DNA from: JAFKKS01 sp050187875
GTDB lineage: Bacteria; Pseudomonadota; Alphaproteobacteria; Rhizobiales; Xanthobacteraceae
NCBI GenBank assembly: GCA_050187875.1
Contig: JBFWXB010000020.1
Coordinates: forward strand, 21,767-85,766
Direction: 5' to 3'
DNA: 64,000 nucleotides
Part shown: in pieces, positions 42,631 to 51,512 of the stretch
How the letters are laid out: the number at the start of each line of letters is the position of its first letter
How positions within the stretch are numbered: position 1 is the stretch's first letter
The notes under the pieces: generated by a model
What the model was told of the DNA's origin: nothing
Seen by the model: the letters and a program-made list of their open reading frames with translations, nothing else
The model's database searches: none
Translations under genes and position numbers: made by a program

Positions 42631-44930
42631 GCCGCCTCCCGCTTGTCTTGTGGGGGATGCTCATACGCGCCGCCATAGGGCTTGCTGTAATAGGCGTCGT
42701 AGAAGCGCATGCGACTGACATCGACGCGCGTCAGGACGGTGCCGATGATGCGGTCATAGACCGGCGCGAGGAAGCGAATCGCCCGCGCGAACACCTCTTG
42801 CGGCGTGTGATCCCAGCCAACGGTGAGGAGAATGCAATCCGCCTGCTCGGCGAGCGCGCGCCCGTCGACCAGCGGCAGGAGCGGCGGCGCATCGACGATG
42901 ATCAGATCGAAATGCGGCCGCAACTGCGCGAGAATGCGCGCCATGCCGTCGGAGGGGACGAATTCGGCAAGCACCTCTGTGCTCTTCGGCGGCGGCGAGG
43001 GCAGGACCGCGAGGCGCGTGGAAGGCTCGACGACAATCGCCTGATGCAGCGGCACCTCGCCCGTCGCCGCCTCCAATAGGCCGAACTTCGCCCGCGGGCA
43101 CAACGAGCGCGTCATTTCGGAATTGCGCAGATCGCCTTCGACCAGCGCCGTGCGCAAGCCGATCGCGGCAAGCGACAGCGCGAGATTGACGGCGAGCGTC
43201 GTCTTGCCCTCGTTCCCCACCGCCGACGTCACCATGACCACCTGCGTCTGGTGATCACGCACGTCACGTTGCACGGCCAAGCGGATCGCGCGCACCGACT
43301 CGGCGAAGGCCGACATCGGCTGCTCGATGGCGTAGCGCATCAGCGGCGGCTGCAAGGATGGCGGCAGCAGGCGCGTCGTTTGTGGATCGTAACGGTCGAG
43401 GGCCTCGCGGCCGCGCTGGGCGAGCCGCGCCAGCTCACGCGAACCGACGACGGGAATGGCGGCAAGGCCGGGCAAGCCCGACGCCGCGCTCGCCTCCTCG
43501 AGCGACTTGATGCGGCGATCGAAATGGTCACGGACCAAGGCGAGGACGCAGCCGAGCATGAGCCCCAGCACGACGGCGAGGCCGAGCGTCAAGGGAATCT
43601 TCGGGAACGAGGGGCGCAGCGGCACTTCCGCGGCCGTCACCACACGCGATTCCGGAAGTTCCAGGCTCTCCTGCGCGGTCGTCTCCTTGTAGCGCGCAAG
43701 GAAGGACTCATAGAGCGTGCGATTGGCTTCCGCCTCGCGCTGCAGCTCGCGCAAGCGCACCTGCGCCTGCCCGGATTCACTCGCCACGTCCTGCAGGCTG
43801 TCGAGGCTCTTCTGCAGCGACGCCTCGCGCGCGGCCGCGACGTCGTAGATGTGCTTGCGCCCCTGGAGAATACGCTCGATCTCCTTGTTGATGAGGCGCT
43901 GCGTGTCACGCATCTGCGCGCGCACCGGTGCGACCAGCGGATGGCGCGGACCATAGCGGGTCGCGAGATCCGCTTCGGTCTTGGCAAGATCGGCATATTG
44001 CGAGCGCAGGCGCGCGATCACGTCCGACGACAGCGCCTCGGCGACCGACCCGGAGTCGCCACCCGATTTCGCGATCTCCTTGACTTGCTCGTATTTCGCC
44101 TTCGCTTCGGCCGACTGGGCGCGCGCCTCAACCAATTTGGTGTTGAGATCGGTGATCTGCTGATCGTTGACAGTCACACCCTGCGAGGCCTGGAGATTGT
44201 TCGCGGCACGGAACTCCGCCACCGCTTTGTCGGCACTGATGACGCGCGCCTTGAGGTCGGAAATCTGCTGTCCCATCCAGCCGCCGGCAATCTTCGCCGC
44301 GTCGTATTTCGAGCGCACCTGCTGACTGAAATATCCGTCCGCCACGGCATTGGCGATGGCCGCCGCTTTGGCTGGGAATTTCGACGTCGCGCGGATGTCG
44401 ACGAGGAACGTCGCCTTCTGGCGCAGGACCTTGATCGATTTCGCCAGCGTTTCGGCCGCGATCATGCGCGCCGCATCGTGGCGCGCCTTGGCCTCCTCCG
44501 GCGTCTCGGTGTGAAAGAGCCCCTTGATCGAGGAGAGCAGCCCCGGCTGTGGCGCGAATTCAGGGTCGTCGACCAGCTTGAGCTGATCGACGACGTGCTG
44601 CATGACGCTTACCGACTGGATCAGCAGGACCTGGCTCTCGATGCTCGAATCGTCGGTGCCGAAAGCCGGCTGCGCCTGATTGTTCTGTCCCTCGGCGACA
44701 TTGGAGCGCCGCGGATCGATGAAGATCGTTGACGTCGCCGTGTAAAGCGGTGTCACGACGGCCACGAAAACGATCGAGAGGATGAGCAGAACGATCGGCG
44801 CCGCGACAATGATCCGCGTGTTACGCCGCAGGACGCGAACGATCTCGCGAAGGTCGAGCGAATAGGACGACGACGCCTGCTCCGCAGGCCACGCAGCCAT
44901 GGCGTTGGTATCAGTATTGCGCTGTGACAT
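42627..44930 (-). CDS. Wzc/ExoP-type polysaccharide co-polymerase with BY-kinase domain
   Basis: Inner-membrane chain-length regulator and tyrosine autokinase, about 767 residues. A first helix (IIVAAPIVLLILSIVFVAVV, about 43-62) and a second before the kinase (LTLGLAVVLGLMLGCVLALV) enclose a long coiled-coil periplasmic domain. The proline-rich PCP motif (VPLRPSFPKIP) precedes helix 2. In the kinase, Walker A is VTSAVGNEGKTTL, Walker A' is ALVEGDLRN and Walker B is FDLIIVDAPPLLPL. The C-terminus has a tyrosine cluster (YDAYYSKPYGGAY) for autophosphorylation. ATG 44930 is preferred to ATG 44954, but both overlap the upstream beta-barrel gene. It interacts with the Wza-like pore. Confidence 0.92.
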   Translation of the reverse strand: MSQRNTDTNAMAAWPAEQASSSYSLDLREIVRVLRRNTRIIVAAPIVLLILSIVFVAVVTPLYTATSTIFIDPRRSNVAEGQNNQAQPAFGTDDSSIESQVLLIQSVSVMQHVVDQLKLVDDPEFAPQPGLLSSIKGLFHTETPEEAKARHDAARMIAAETLAKSIKVLRQKATFLVDIRATSKFPAKAAAIANAVADGYFSQQVRSKYDAAKIAGGWMGQQISDLKARVISADKAVAEFRAANNLQASQGVTVNDQQITDLNTKLVEARAQSAEAKAKYEQVKEIAKSGGDSGSVAEALSSDVIARLRSQYADLAKTEADLATRYGPRHPLVAPVRAQMRDTQRLINKEIERILQGRKHIYDVAAAREASLQKSLDSLQDVASESGQAQVRLRELQREAEANRTLYESFLARYKETTAQESLELPESRVVTAAEVPLRPSFPKIPLTLGLAVVLGLMLGCVLALVRDHFDRRIKSLEEASAASGLPGLAAIPVVGSRELARLAQRGREALDRYDPQTTRLLPPSLQPPLMRYAIEQPMSAFAESVRAIRLAVQRDVRDHQTQVVMVTSAVGNEGKTTLAVNLALSLAAIGLRTALVEGDLRNSEMTRSLCPRAKFGLLEAATGEVPLHQAIVVEPSTRLAVLPSPPPKSTEVLAEFVPSDGMARILAQLRPHFDLIIVDAPPLLPLVDGRALAEQADCILLTVGWDHTPQEVFARAIRFLAPVYDRIIGTVLTRVDVSRMRFYDAYYSKPYGGAYEHPPQDKREAA

Positions 44931-46317
44931 TGATGCCGAGCTCATGCTTGTCATAGGTGAAAGCGGACATGTTGCTCTCGCGCGACAGGAAGCGATGGCG
45001 CAGTCCGACCGATGTGTGGCGGTTCAGCAAATATTTGAGTTCGGTCGTAGTCGACGAAACAGTGTCGCGCCGATCCTGACCAAAGAATTTGTCCAGCTCG
45101 TAGGTGTAGCCGAACGATAACACCACGTTGCGGCGAAACTCGTAGTCCAACGCGACTTGCATCGCGTCGGCGCGAATGCCGCTGACGCTCGTGTCTGAGG
45201 CCTCGGTGATGAGCTGTTCGGCATTGACGCGGATGTCGAGAACGCGTGAGGGGCTCCAGGTGAGTTGGGCACGGTAAGTGGGCCCTTCCACCGTTCCGAT
45301 CTTCGCCGAATCAAATGTCTGCTTCGCATAGCCGACGCCGAACTCGCCGCGCACGAGCTTCGTGAACTGCAGATCGACGCCCGTAAGCGCCCGATACCCC
45401 GACGAGGATAGCGATTGCGTCGGCAGACCGCGAAGATCGCGTTCATTGGCCTGCAGCGCAGTGAAGATGCCGAGCTTGGGCGACAACACATATTCGAGCC
45501 GGCCGTGCACGTTGTAGATCGTGCCGTCGCGGCTATCCTGATTAATGATCGTGCCGTTCTGCGCGCGCGTCGTGCCGAAATCGTAGGTATCCACGCCAAC
45601 GCCGATCGAGCCGATCAGTCGGTTGAACTGCTTGCGATAGGTGAGATCGCCGGTGAAGAAGTCATACGGCGTCGGCTGCACCGCGCCGAAGGGCGAACTC
45701 AGGCTGCCCACCTCCTCGTTGAGGCGGCCACCACGCAAGCTGACCAGCAGCGCCGAATAATGATCGATGTCGATGCGGCCGCGCCCTTTGAGCGTCGCGT
45801 TCGTGTAATTCAGGCTCGGGTTGTTCAGGTAGAGATACGACGAGACGTCCGCTTGCAGAGAGGCGGCATGCCGCTCCCAAAGCGATTGCACGTTCAAGGT
45901 CGGATGGATATTGGTCGCGATGTCGCTTTGCTTGCTCGTGTTCGACGCGAAGATGTTGCTGTCATAGATCGCGCCAGCCGTCAGCGACGGATAGAACATC
46001 CACGGGCCACTGCGCACGCCCACGGGCTCATATCCCGGTTGCTGACGGTATTTCACCGGCGTGTCCTCCGGCGCGATGGCTTCATCGTCACTCTCATCCC
46101 ATTGCTGTGCGAACGGCCTCGGATCAAACAGCTTGATCGCGTTCCACGGCGGCTGCTCCGGAGGCATCGGCGGCAGAATCACTTGCGCACGCGCCGGCAC
46201 GATGCCCGCGACACACACGATCAACGCAAGCGCGCCTCTCGCCACCCAACATGGTGTCGGCTTGACGATCAGAGTTCGACCTCTCTCAGACCACGAACAC
46301 ATAAGACGCACGCACAC
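44911..46317 (-). CDS. Outer-membrane beta-barrel protein of the polysaccharide locus
   Basis: Exported protein of up to 468 residues. After a signal peptide (ALALIVCVAGIVPARAQ) comes a Pro-rich linker of about 60 residues and then many alternating amphipathic strands with aromatic ends (for example GAIYDSNIFASNTSK, LEYVLSPKLGIFTALQANERD, VVLSFGYTYELDKFFG). The last residues end in a Tyr (NVTAQY), which suits BAM recognition. This is the BBP2-like family often found in exopolysaccharide and holdfast loci, where such barrels may be secretion pores. The true start is uncertain (46317 or 46302). It overlaps wzc by at least 20 nt. Confidence 0.85.
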   Translation of the reverse strand: MCVRLMCSWSERGRTLIVKPTPCWVARGALALIVCVAGIVPARAQVILPPMPPEQPPWNAIKLFDPRPFAQQWDESDDEAIAPEDTPVKYRQQPGYEPVGVRSGPWMFYPSLTAGAIYDSNIFASNTSKQSDIATNIHPTLNVQSLWERHAASLQADVSSYLYLNNPSLNYTNATLKGRGRIDIDHYSALLVSLRGGRLNEEVGSLSSPFGAVQPTPYDFFTGDLTYRKQFNRLIGSIGVGVDTYDFGTTRAQNGTIINQDSRDGTIYNVHGRLEYVLSPKLGIFTALQANERDLRGLPTQSLSSSGYRALTGVDLQFTKLVRGEFGVGYAKQTFDSAKIGTVEGPTYRAQLTWSPSRVLDIRVNAEQLITEASDTSVSGIRADAMQVALDYEFRRNVVLSFGYTYELDKFFGQDRRDTVSSTTTELKYLLNRHTSVGLRHRFLSRESNMSAFTYDKHELGINVTAQY

Positions 46318-46700
46318 GGATTTATGCGCCGAAACCTTCGATCAGCTCTTCACCGCGATCGCGTGATCGGACGTTACAGTTCCGAAAAGATTCTTGTGCC
46401 TCACCATCCTCGCGGCGTGTGAGCATCACGCGCCGCTTCTCGTGTTCGTCGTGTCGTCACTCTGCGCGTCCTCGCGTACGTGTTTGCGAGTCAACGTGCA
46501 TTGCGATGCAAACAGACGAATGCGACGTTTATGCGAGTGCGAAGCGACGCGATCTGCAAAAATCAAATCGCGTCCGCACACATACTGCGACCACATTTCC
46601 CCCTCGCCCTCACGACTGTTGCAGCAATACCAAGCTGACTGTTGCCGTCATGCACGGCACGCGCGACGCAATTCGTTTGGTTTTGCATCGCGTAACGCCG
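46318..46700. promoter_or_regulatory. Long intergenic region between wza-like and beta-barrel genes
   Basis: About 383 bp without a gene inside an otherwise tight minus-strand operon. It is less GC-rich and full of TGCG/GCGA words. A palindrome TGCAT-TGCG-ATGCA lies at 46497-46510. It could hold a second promoter for the beta-barrel-wzc-gumK part or a long 5' leader. No credible small protein was found. Confidence 0.4.
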
Positions 46701-47297
46701 TCAGAAGAAGCGTTCTGGAATCTTGATGTTGTCGCCAGGTGACACCAGGACGGTGCGATCAAGCGGAAAAATAGAATCGGCTGTGTCGCCTGCACGACGA
46801 ACCACTGCGTGGCCTTCGTCGGCGCGATACGTGAAGCCACCGGCCGTCGCGACCGCATCCATCACCGTGAGACCGGGACGATAAGGATATTCGCCGCTCT
46901 TCTTCACTTCGCCATGAATGTAGAAAGCCGCGTAATTGGACACTTGCACGTTGACGCGCGGATCTTTGAGCACGCCGCGGCTCAGACTTGCGGCAATCGC
47001 CTGCTCCAGTTGTCCGGCGGTGCGCCCTGACGCGCGCAACCGGCCGGCGAGCGGCACCGAAATATAGCCCGCGCTATCGACCTGATAATCGCCGGAAATG
47101 CTGGGCTCGTTGTAAACCTGCACGCGTAATTGGTCGTTGGGGCGCAGCGTGTAATTGCGCTCGACCGGCACATGCCGCGGGCCAACGCTTTGCGCATCGG
47201 CCACACGCACAAACGGCCCGTTCGCGGTCACCGAGTTGCAGCTCGCCAACGCCGTCAGACAGAGAAGACCGATAATGCGAGCAATGTTTCGTGACAT
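46701..47297 (-). CDS. Wza/GumB-type polysaccharide export lipoprotein
   Basis: Outer-membrane polysaccharide export protein of 198 residues. The signal sequence ends in a lipobox (ALASC, Cys at about 19), predicting a lipoprotein. The poly-export domain (VERNYTLRPNDQLRVQVYNEPSISGDYQVDSAGYISVPLAGRL, about 47-90) and one SLBB domain (FYIHGEVKKSGEYPYRPGLTVMDAVATAGGF) follow. It is short, like GumB/ExoF, and lacks the C-terminal helix of E. coli Wza, so the pore probably needs the beta-barrel partner encoded downstream. ATG 47297 has GAGGGG 5 nt upstream and is preferred to a start 30 nt earlier. Confidence 0.93.
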   Translation of the reverse strand: MSRNIARIIGLLCLTALASCNSVTANGPFVRVADAQSVGPRHVPVERNYTLRPNDQLRVQVYNEPSISGDYQVDSAGYISVPLAGRLRASGRTAGQLEQAIAASLSRGVLKDPRVNVQVSNYAAFYIHGEVKKSGEYPYRPGLTVMDAVATAGGFTYRADEGHAVVRRAGDTADSIFPLDRTVLVSPGDNIKIPERFF

Positions 47298-47722
47298 GGC
47301 ACCCCTCACGCATCTACGCGTGCGCAACGAAAGCTTTCAATGTGACGATAGTGTGTGCGCGATGTGGCGAGCGGAATTGCCGCGATGTCATCGCGAATTC
47401 GGCGAGACTGTGAAGCTGCTCAATTCATTGGCATTTCTTGCGTTGAATGCGCACGCCTCGCGTAATGCGCGAACATTTATGTCGGATGCCGCACACTTCT
47501 TGTGCGATGCGAAGACGAAAAGAAGTAACGTTCAACGCCGCACTTTGTTCGATGCGAAATTCGCATGGCGCAATGCAGCGCTGCGTCAAACATTTGCCAT
47601 CGCAACTCGCACACTGCGCGCCGCCAACGAAGCTGCGAAACACGTCGCACGAAGGGAAGGAACGCCGCGTCTATGTGGGAGCGCCGAGACAACCTGGGTC
47701 AGATTCTCAAGCGAGATAGGCA
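47298..47722. promoter_or_regulatory. Long divergent promoter region of wza-like and sugar-transferase genes
   Basis: About 425 bp without a gene. It carries the palindromes GAAAGCTTTC (47329-47338) and ATGCGAA-A-TTCGCAT (47552-47566), the second copy of the 34-nt element (47338-47371), and many GCGAT/GCGAA/TGCGC words. Both flanking genes must be transcribed from here. It is unusually long for this gene-dense window, which suggests several regulator sites. Confidence 0.5.
47338..47371 (+). repeat. 34-nt polysaccharide-locus upstream element, copy 2
   Basis: Begins CAATGTGACGAT and ends TGTGGCGAG; 27 of 34 positions match 34991-35024 by hand alignment. It starts 41 bp upstream of the wza-like ATG and overlaps the end of the GAAAGCTTTC palindrome by one base. 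Confidence 0.55.
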
Positions 47723-48463
47723 ATGACATCGACATCCTTGGCGTCGGCGCTGGGACACGCGCTTGTTCCAGACGGACATCGGTCGCGAGACCGAAACCGC
47801 GCGGCGAAGTCGTCGCGCTCGTATCGCTATCGTTATCGCACGCAACGGCGCACGGCCGATCCCTCGCAGGCCGCAGCGAAGCGCCTGTTCGATATTCTCG
47901 GCGGGCTCGCCGTCATCGCGCTGCTCTCGCCGCTGCTGATCGGCGTCGCCATCGCGATCAAGCTCACGTCGCGCGGCCCCATCCTTTTCACGCAGGGCCG
48001 CTACGGCTATCGCAACCGGCGCTTCCGCATCTACAAGTTCCGCACGATGTACACGCATCTGTCGGACCGCAGCGGACGCCAGCAGACAGTCGACGGCGAT
48101 CCGCGCGTAACGCCGCTCGGCCGCGTACTGCGGCGCTTTAGCATTGACGAGTTGCCGCAGCTCCTCAACGTCCTCAAGGGCGACATGTCGCTGGTCGGGC
48201 CGCGGCCGCATGTGCCGGGAATGCTCGCGAGCGCGCGGCTCTATGAGGACCTGATCCCCTATTACTTCCACCGCCATTCGGTGCGTCCCGGCCTCACCGG
48301 GCTCGCGCAGATCAACGGTTGCCGCGGCAGCACGGCGCAGGCAAGCGCCGCCATCGACCGGATCGACTACGACCTGAAATATATCGAGACCTGGTCGCTC
48401 TGGCTCGACGCCAAGATCATCGCACGCACCGTACGGGCCGAAGTTCTTTCGAACGGGAGCTAG
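47723..48463 (+). CDS. Initiating sugar-1-phosphate transferase (polyprenyl phosphate)
   Basis: Bacterial sugar transferase of 246 residues that loads the first hexose-1-phosphate on undecaprenyl phosphate and so starts repeat-unit synthesis. A basic N-terminal tail of about 50 residues is followed by one re-entrant hydrophobic helix (ILGGLAVIALLSPLLIGVAIAI) and the catalytic domain, with KFRTMYTHLSDRSG, DPRVTPLGRVLRRFSIDELPQ (catalytic Asp-Glu), VGPRPH and VRPGLTGLAQ. It is the short PglC/ExoY-like form without the extra N-terminal helices of WbaP. Divergent from the wza-like gene; ManC follows 127 bp later. Confidence 0.92.
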   Translation: MTSTSLASALGHALVPDGHRSRDRNRAAKSSRSYRYRYRTQRRTADPSQAAAKRLFDILGGLAVIALLSPLLIGVAIAIKLTSRGPILFTQGRYGYRNRRFRIYKFRTMYTHLSDRSGRQQTVDGDPRVTPLGRVLRRFSIDELPQLLNVLKGDMSLVGPRPHVPGMLASARLYEDLIPYYFHRHSVRPGLTGLAQINGCRGSTAQASAAIDRIDYDLKYIETWSLWLDAKIIARTVRAEVLSNGS

Positions 48464-48589
48464 CCAGCCGCGCTGCAGGCTTTATTCTCCTCGGCACGTC
48501 GCATCGTCGGGCCGGCTCAGGCTCGGAACGGTGCGACGCGGATTTAACGGCGCCGTGAGATACGCCGCCTTGGGGAGCGATACTGCAGC

Positions 48590-50008
48590 ATGGCCCATCG
48601 CCCGATCGTTCCGATCGTTCTCGCCGGCGGCGCCGGCGCCAGGCTGTGGCCGGTGTCGCGCGACGCGCTGCCGAAGCAGTTCCTGCCCCTCTTCGGCGAC
48701 TTGTCGACCTATCAGCAGACGCTGCAGCGGCTGAGCGACAAAGCGCGCTTCACCGACCCGATCGTTATCACCGGTCCGCAGTTTCATTTCTTCGCGCAGC
48801 GCCAAGCCGAAGCGGTGCAGGCGAGGCCGCTTGTCGTCGTCGAGCCGGCGCGGCGCGATTCCGCGCCTGCGCTTGCCGCCGCGGCGGAGGTCGCGCGCCG
48901 CAAGTACAAGGACGCCGTGGCGCTCGCGGTCGCGGCCGATCACGTGATCCTCGACCCGGAGCTGTTCTGCGCGGCGGCGAGCGCCGGCTTCGACACGGCA
49001 GACAGCGGCCGCATCGTCACCTTCGGCATCAAGCCGAGCGAGCCGAAGACGAATTACGGCTATATCGAACCCGGCGCGCGGATCGACGGCGGCGACGTCT
49101 TCGCCGTCGACACCTTCAAGGAAAAGCCGGACGGCGCGACCGCCGCGCGCTACATCGCCGACGGCTTCTATTGGAACTCAGGCAATTTCCTTTTCAGGGC
49201 CGAGACGCTGCTCGCGGAGCTTGCAGCGTTCGAGCCGGCGATTGCGGCTGCGGCGGTCGCCGCTGTCGAAAAGGCGACCGAGGACCTCGGCTTCCTGCGG
49301 CTCGACAAGGCGGCCTTCGAGGCGTCGCCGGCGAAATCGATCGACCACGCGGTGATGGAGCGTACCAAGCGCGCGGCCGTTGTCGCCGGAAATTTCCGCT
49401 GGTCCGACATCGGCAGCTGGGATTCGCTTTCGGAACTTTTCGCGCCGGATGGCGACGGCAATATCTTCCACGGCGATGTCGTTGCGATGGAGGCCGAGAA
49501 CTGCCTCGTGCATTCGAACAACCGGCTGACGACGCTCATTGGAACGCACGACCTCGTCGTGGTGTCGACCTCGGACGCTGTGCTCGTCGCCGACCGCGCG
49601 CGCACGCAAGGCGTCAAGCAGCTGGTCGACACGCTGAAGGCCGCCGGCCGCACCGAGGCGACGGACCATCCGCGCGTCCACCGGCCCTGGGGCTATTACG
49701 AATCGATCGACAATGGCGACCGCTTCCAGGTGAAGCGCATCGTCGTGACGATCGGCGGCAAGCTCTCGCTGCAGAAGCACGCGCATCGCGCCGAGCATTG
49801 GGTAGTGGTGCGCGGTACGGCCGAGGTCACGATCGGCGAGACCGTGCAGCTCGTGCACGAGAATCAGTCGGTCTACATCCCGATCGGCAGCGTGCATCGC
49901 CTCGCCAATCCGGGAAAGATTCCGCTCGAGCTGATCGAGATTCAAACCGGGAGCTATCTCGGCGAGGACGACATCGTGCGGCTCGATGATATTTATCAGC
50001 GGAGTTGA
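48590..50008 (+). CDS. manC: Mannose-1-phosphate guanylyltransferase/mannose-6-phosphate isomerase
   Basis: Bifunctional enzyme of 472 residues that makes GDP-mannose for the polysaccharide. The nucleotidyltransferase domain starts with VPIVLAGGAGARLWPVSRD and LPKQFLPLFGD and includes the FKEKPD motif. The C-terminal cupin isomerase domain (about 360-470) has RPWGYYESID, LQKHAHRAEHW with metal-binding His and Glu, and IPIGSVHRLANPG. Length is normal for type II PMI enzymes. It suggests that the repeat unit contains mannose or a GDP-mannose-derived sugar. The gene is the right end of the locus. Confidence 0.95.
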   Translation: MAHRPIVPIVLAGGAGARLWPVSRDALPKQFLPLFGDLSTYQQTLQRLSDKARFTDPIVITGPQFHFFAQRQAEAVQARPLVVVEPARRDSAPALAAAAEVARRKYKDAVALAVAADHVILDPELFCAAASAGFDTADSGRIVTFGIKPSEPKTNYGYIEPGARIDGGDVFAVDTFKEKPDGATAARYIADGFYWNSGNFLFRAETLLAELAAFEPAIAAAAVAAVEKATEDLGFLRLDKAAFEASPAKSIDHAVMERTKRAAVVAGNFRWSDIGSWDSLSELFAPDGDGNIFHGDVVAMEAENCLVHSNNRLTTLIGTHDLVVVSTSDAVLVADRARTQGVKQLVDTLKAAGRTEATDHPRVHRPWGYYESIDNGDRFQVKRIVVTIGGKLSLQKHAHRAEHWVVVRGTAEVTIGETVQLVHENQSVYIPIGSVHRLANPGKIPLELIEIQTGSYLGEDDIVRLDDIYQRS

Positions 50009-50049
50009 GCGTCGCGCAGGCGGGGCCGCAATTCCTAGTGCCGTCCCCG

Positions 50050-50189
50050 CTAAAGCGGGCAATTGTGTTTAGGCAGCGCTTGCACCATTGCGGCAAGCAT
50101 GCGCGCGTCGATCCGGTCGGTTTTGGCCAAGATGCCGCCGCGCACACATCCAGATCATGCTTGGAAACGTCGATTCCGAGCCACGGGTT
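50050..50189 (-). pseudogene. IS110-family transposase remnant, internally deleted and frameshifted
   Basis: On the minus strand, 50189 downward reads NPWLGIDVSKHDLDVCAA, the DEDD transposase N-terminus. The next codons shift frame and read GILAKTDRIDARMLAAMVQ, the second acidic motif, ending at a TAG (50050-50052). In intact IS110 transposases these motifs are about 80-90 residues apart, so an internal piece is deleted, and the whole C-terminal half is missing. About 150 bp upstream of the N-terminus (to about 50340) is non-coding and may be the element's left end. It lies at the right border of the polysaccharide locus. Confidence 0.72.
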
Positions 50190-50329
50190 ATGCGCCTCTC
50201 CCTGTGGTGCGAGGTCCGTGTCGGTGGCCTCGCGCAACTGTTCAGGTTGGAAGAAGCAAGGCGGACCGGGACTAAGCCCGCTCACGGTCTCACGACCAGG
50301 GACCCAACGATCTCCCGTCCGCCCCCATC

Positions 50330-50450
50330 CTGACACAGCCCAACACACAGGGACCCAGAGCCGGGACCTCCTGGATTCCCGCTGGAGCCTGTGCTCGAGC
50401 CGGCCGAAGGGCGGACCCGAGCACAGGAATGAGCGGAGTCAAAGGGTCGG
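50330..50450. repeat. Palindromic intergenic repeat with CCTGTGCTCG hairpin
   Basis: A hairpin with arms CCTGTGCTCG (50388-50397) and CGAGCACAGG (50418-50427) lies inside the frame CTGGATTCCCGCT...GGAATGAGCGG. The same frame words occur at 55208-55234, where the centre is a simple TTTC loop. So this is one repeat family with a different centre here. Confidence 0.55.
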
Positions 50451-50557
50451 GACAACTCCGGCCATGACCGTGCGAAATCCCAGTTCGATAGCAAGAACCG
50501 GATTGCCGCGGCGGTCGCCGCGATTTATTGCGCGGGCGATCGCCGAGGATGGAAGCC

Positions 50558-51508
50558 ATGACGATGACCAGAAGCGCGGCGCCGCGGGTGATGGGCGGAC
50601 GCGAATGGACCTTGCTGCTGGTCCTGGCGCTGCTCTGGGGCGGCTCGTTCTTCTTCAACGGCGTCGCGGTGCGCGAATTGCCGTCCTTCACGCTCGTTTG
50701 GCTGCGCGTCGTTGTCGCTGCGCTGACGCTTCTTCTGACGCTGCGTGTGCTCGGCCGGCGCATGCCGCGCGGACGCCAGATCTGGGTCGCGTTGTTCGGC
50801 ATGGGGCTTCTCAACAACGTGCTGCCGTTCTTCCTGATCGCGTGGGGGCAGCACGCCATCGCCAGCGGCCTCGCTTCCATCCTCAATGCGACGACGCCGC
50901 TCTTCACCGTGCTCGTCGCGCACCTCCTCACGCCGGACGAGAAGCTCACCGCGCTGAAAGGGGCCGGCGTTGCGATCGGCCTTGTCGGCGTGACGGTGAT
51001 GATCGGGCCCGACGCCCTGGGCGGCCTCGGCACCGACACGCTCGCGCAACTCGCCTGCCTCGGCGGTGCGCTGATCTATGCTTTCGCCGGCATCTATGGC
51101 CGGCGCTTCCAGCGCATGGGCGTGCCGCCGCTCGCGACGGCGGCGGGCCAAGTCGTCGCTTCGAGCGTGATGCTCTTTCCGCTCATGCTCCTCGTCGACA
51201 GGCCCTGGGCCTTGGCGCCGCCGCACATGGCGACATGGGCGGCCGTGGTCGGCGTCGGCGTTCTCTCGACGGCGCTCGCTTATGTCCTCTACTTCCGCAT
51301 CCTCGCGGTCGCCGGCGCGACGAACCTTCTTCTCGTGACGTTCCTCATCCCGGTCAGCGCGATCCTGCTCGGCGCCCTCGTGCTCGGCGAGGTGCTGCTG
51401 CCGCGGCAATTCCTCGGCATGGCCTTGATCGGCGCCGGGCTCGTCGCGATTGACGGGCGCATGCCGCGGATGATCGCGCGCGCTCGCCTGGGCAAGGCCG
51501 CAAGCTGA
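50558..51508 (+). CDS. DMT/EamA-family transporter
   Basis: Ten-helix drug/metabolite transporter of about 316 residues made of two EamA repeats. The first begins WTLLLVLALLWGGSFFFNGVAV and the second near LAQLACLGGALIYAFAGIYG; the late VTFLIPVSAILLGALVLGE segment is the conserved end of repeat two. Such proteins usually export amino acids or metabolites. The start is either ATG 50549 or ATG 50558; the latter has GGAAG just upstream. It is the first intact gene after the IS110 remnant. Confidence 0.87.
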   Translation: MTMTRSAAPRVMGGREWTLLLVLALLWGGSFFFNGVAVRELPSFTLVWLRVVVAALTLLLTLRVLGRRMPRGRQIWVALFGMGLLNNVLPFFLIAWGQHAIASGLASILNATTPLFTVLVAHLLTPDEKLTALKGAGVAIGLVGVTVMIGPDALGGLGTDTLAQLACLGGALIYAFAGIYGRRFQRMGVPPLATAAGQVVASSVMLFPLMLLVDRPWALAPPHMATWAAVVGVGVLSTALAYVLYFRILAVAGATNLLLVTFLIPVSAILLGALVLGEVLLPRQFLGMALIGAGLVAIDGRMPRMIARARLGKAAS

Positions 51509-51512
51509 GCGA

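Noticed and set aside
47298..47722. Short open frames (60-90 codons) in the wza/sugar-transferase spacer
   Set aside because: They have no ribosome site, no domain pattern and overlap each other on both strands; the region is better read as regulatory.
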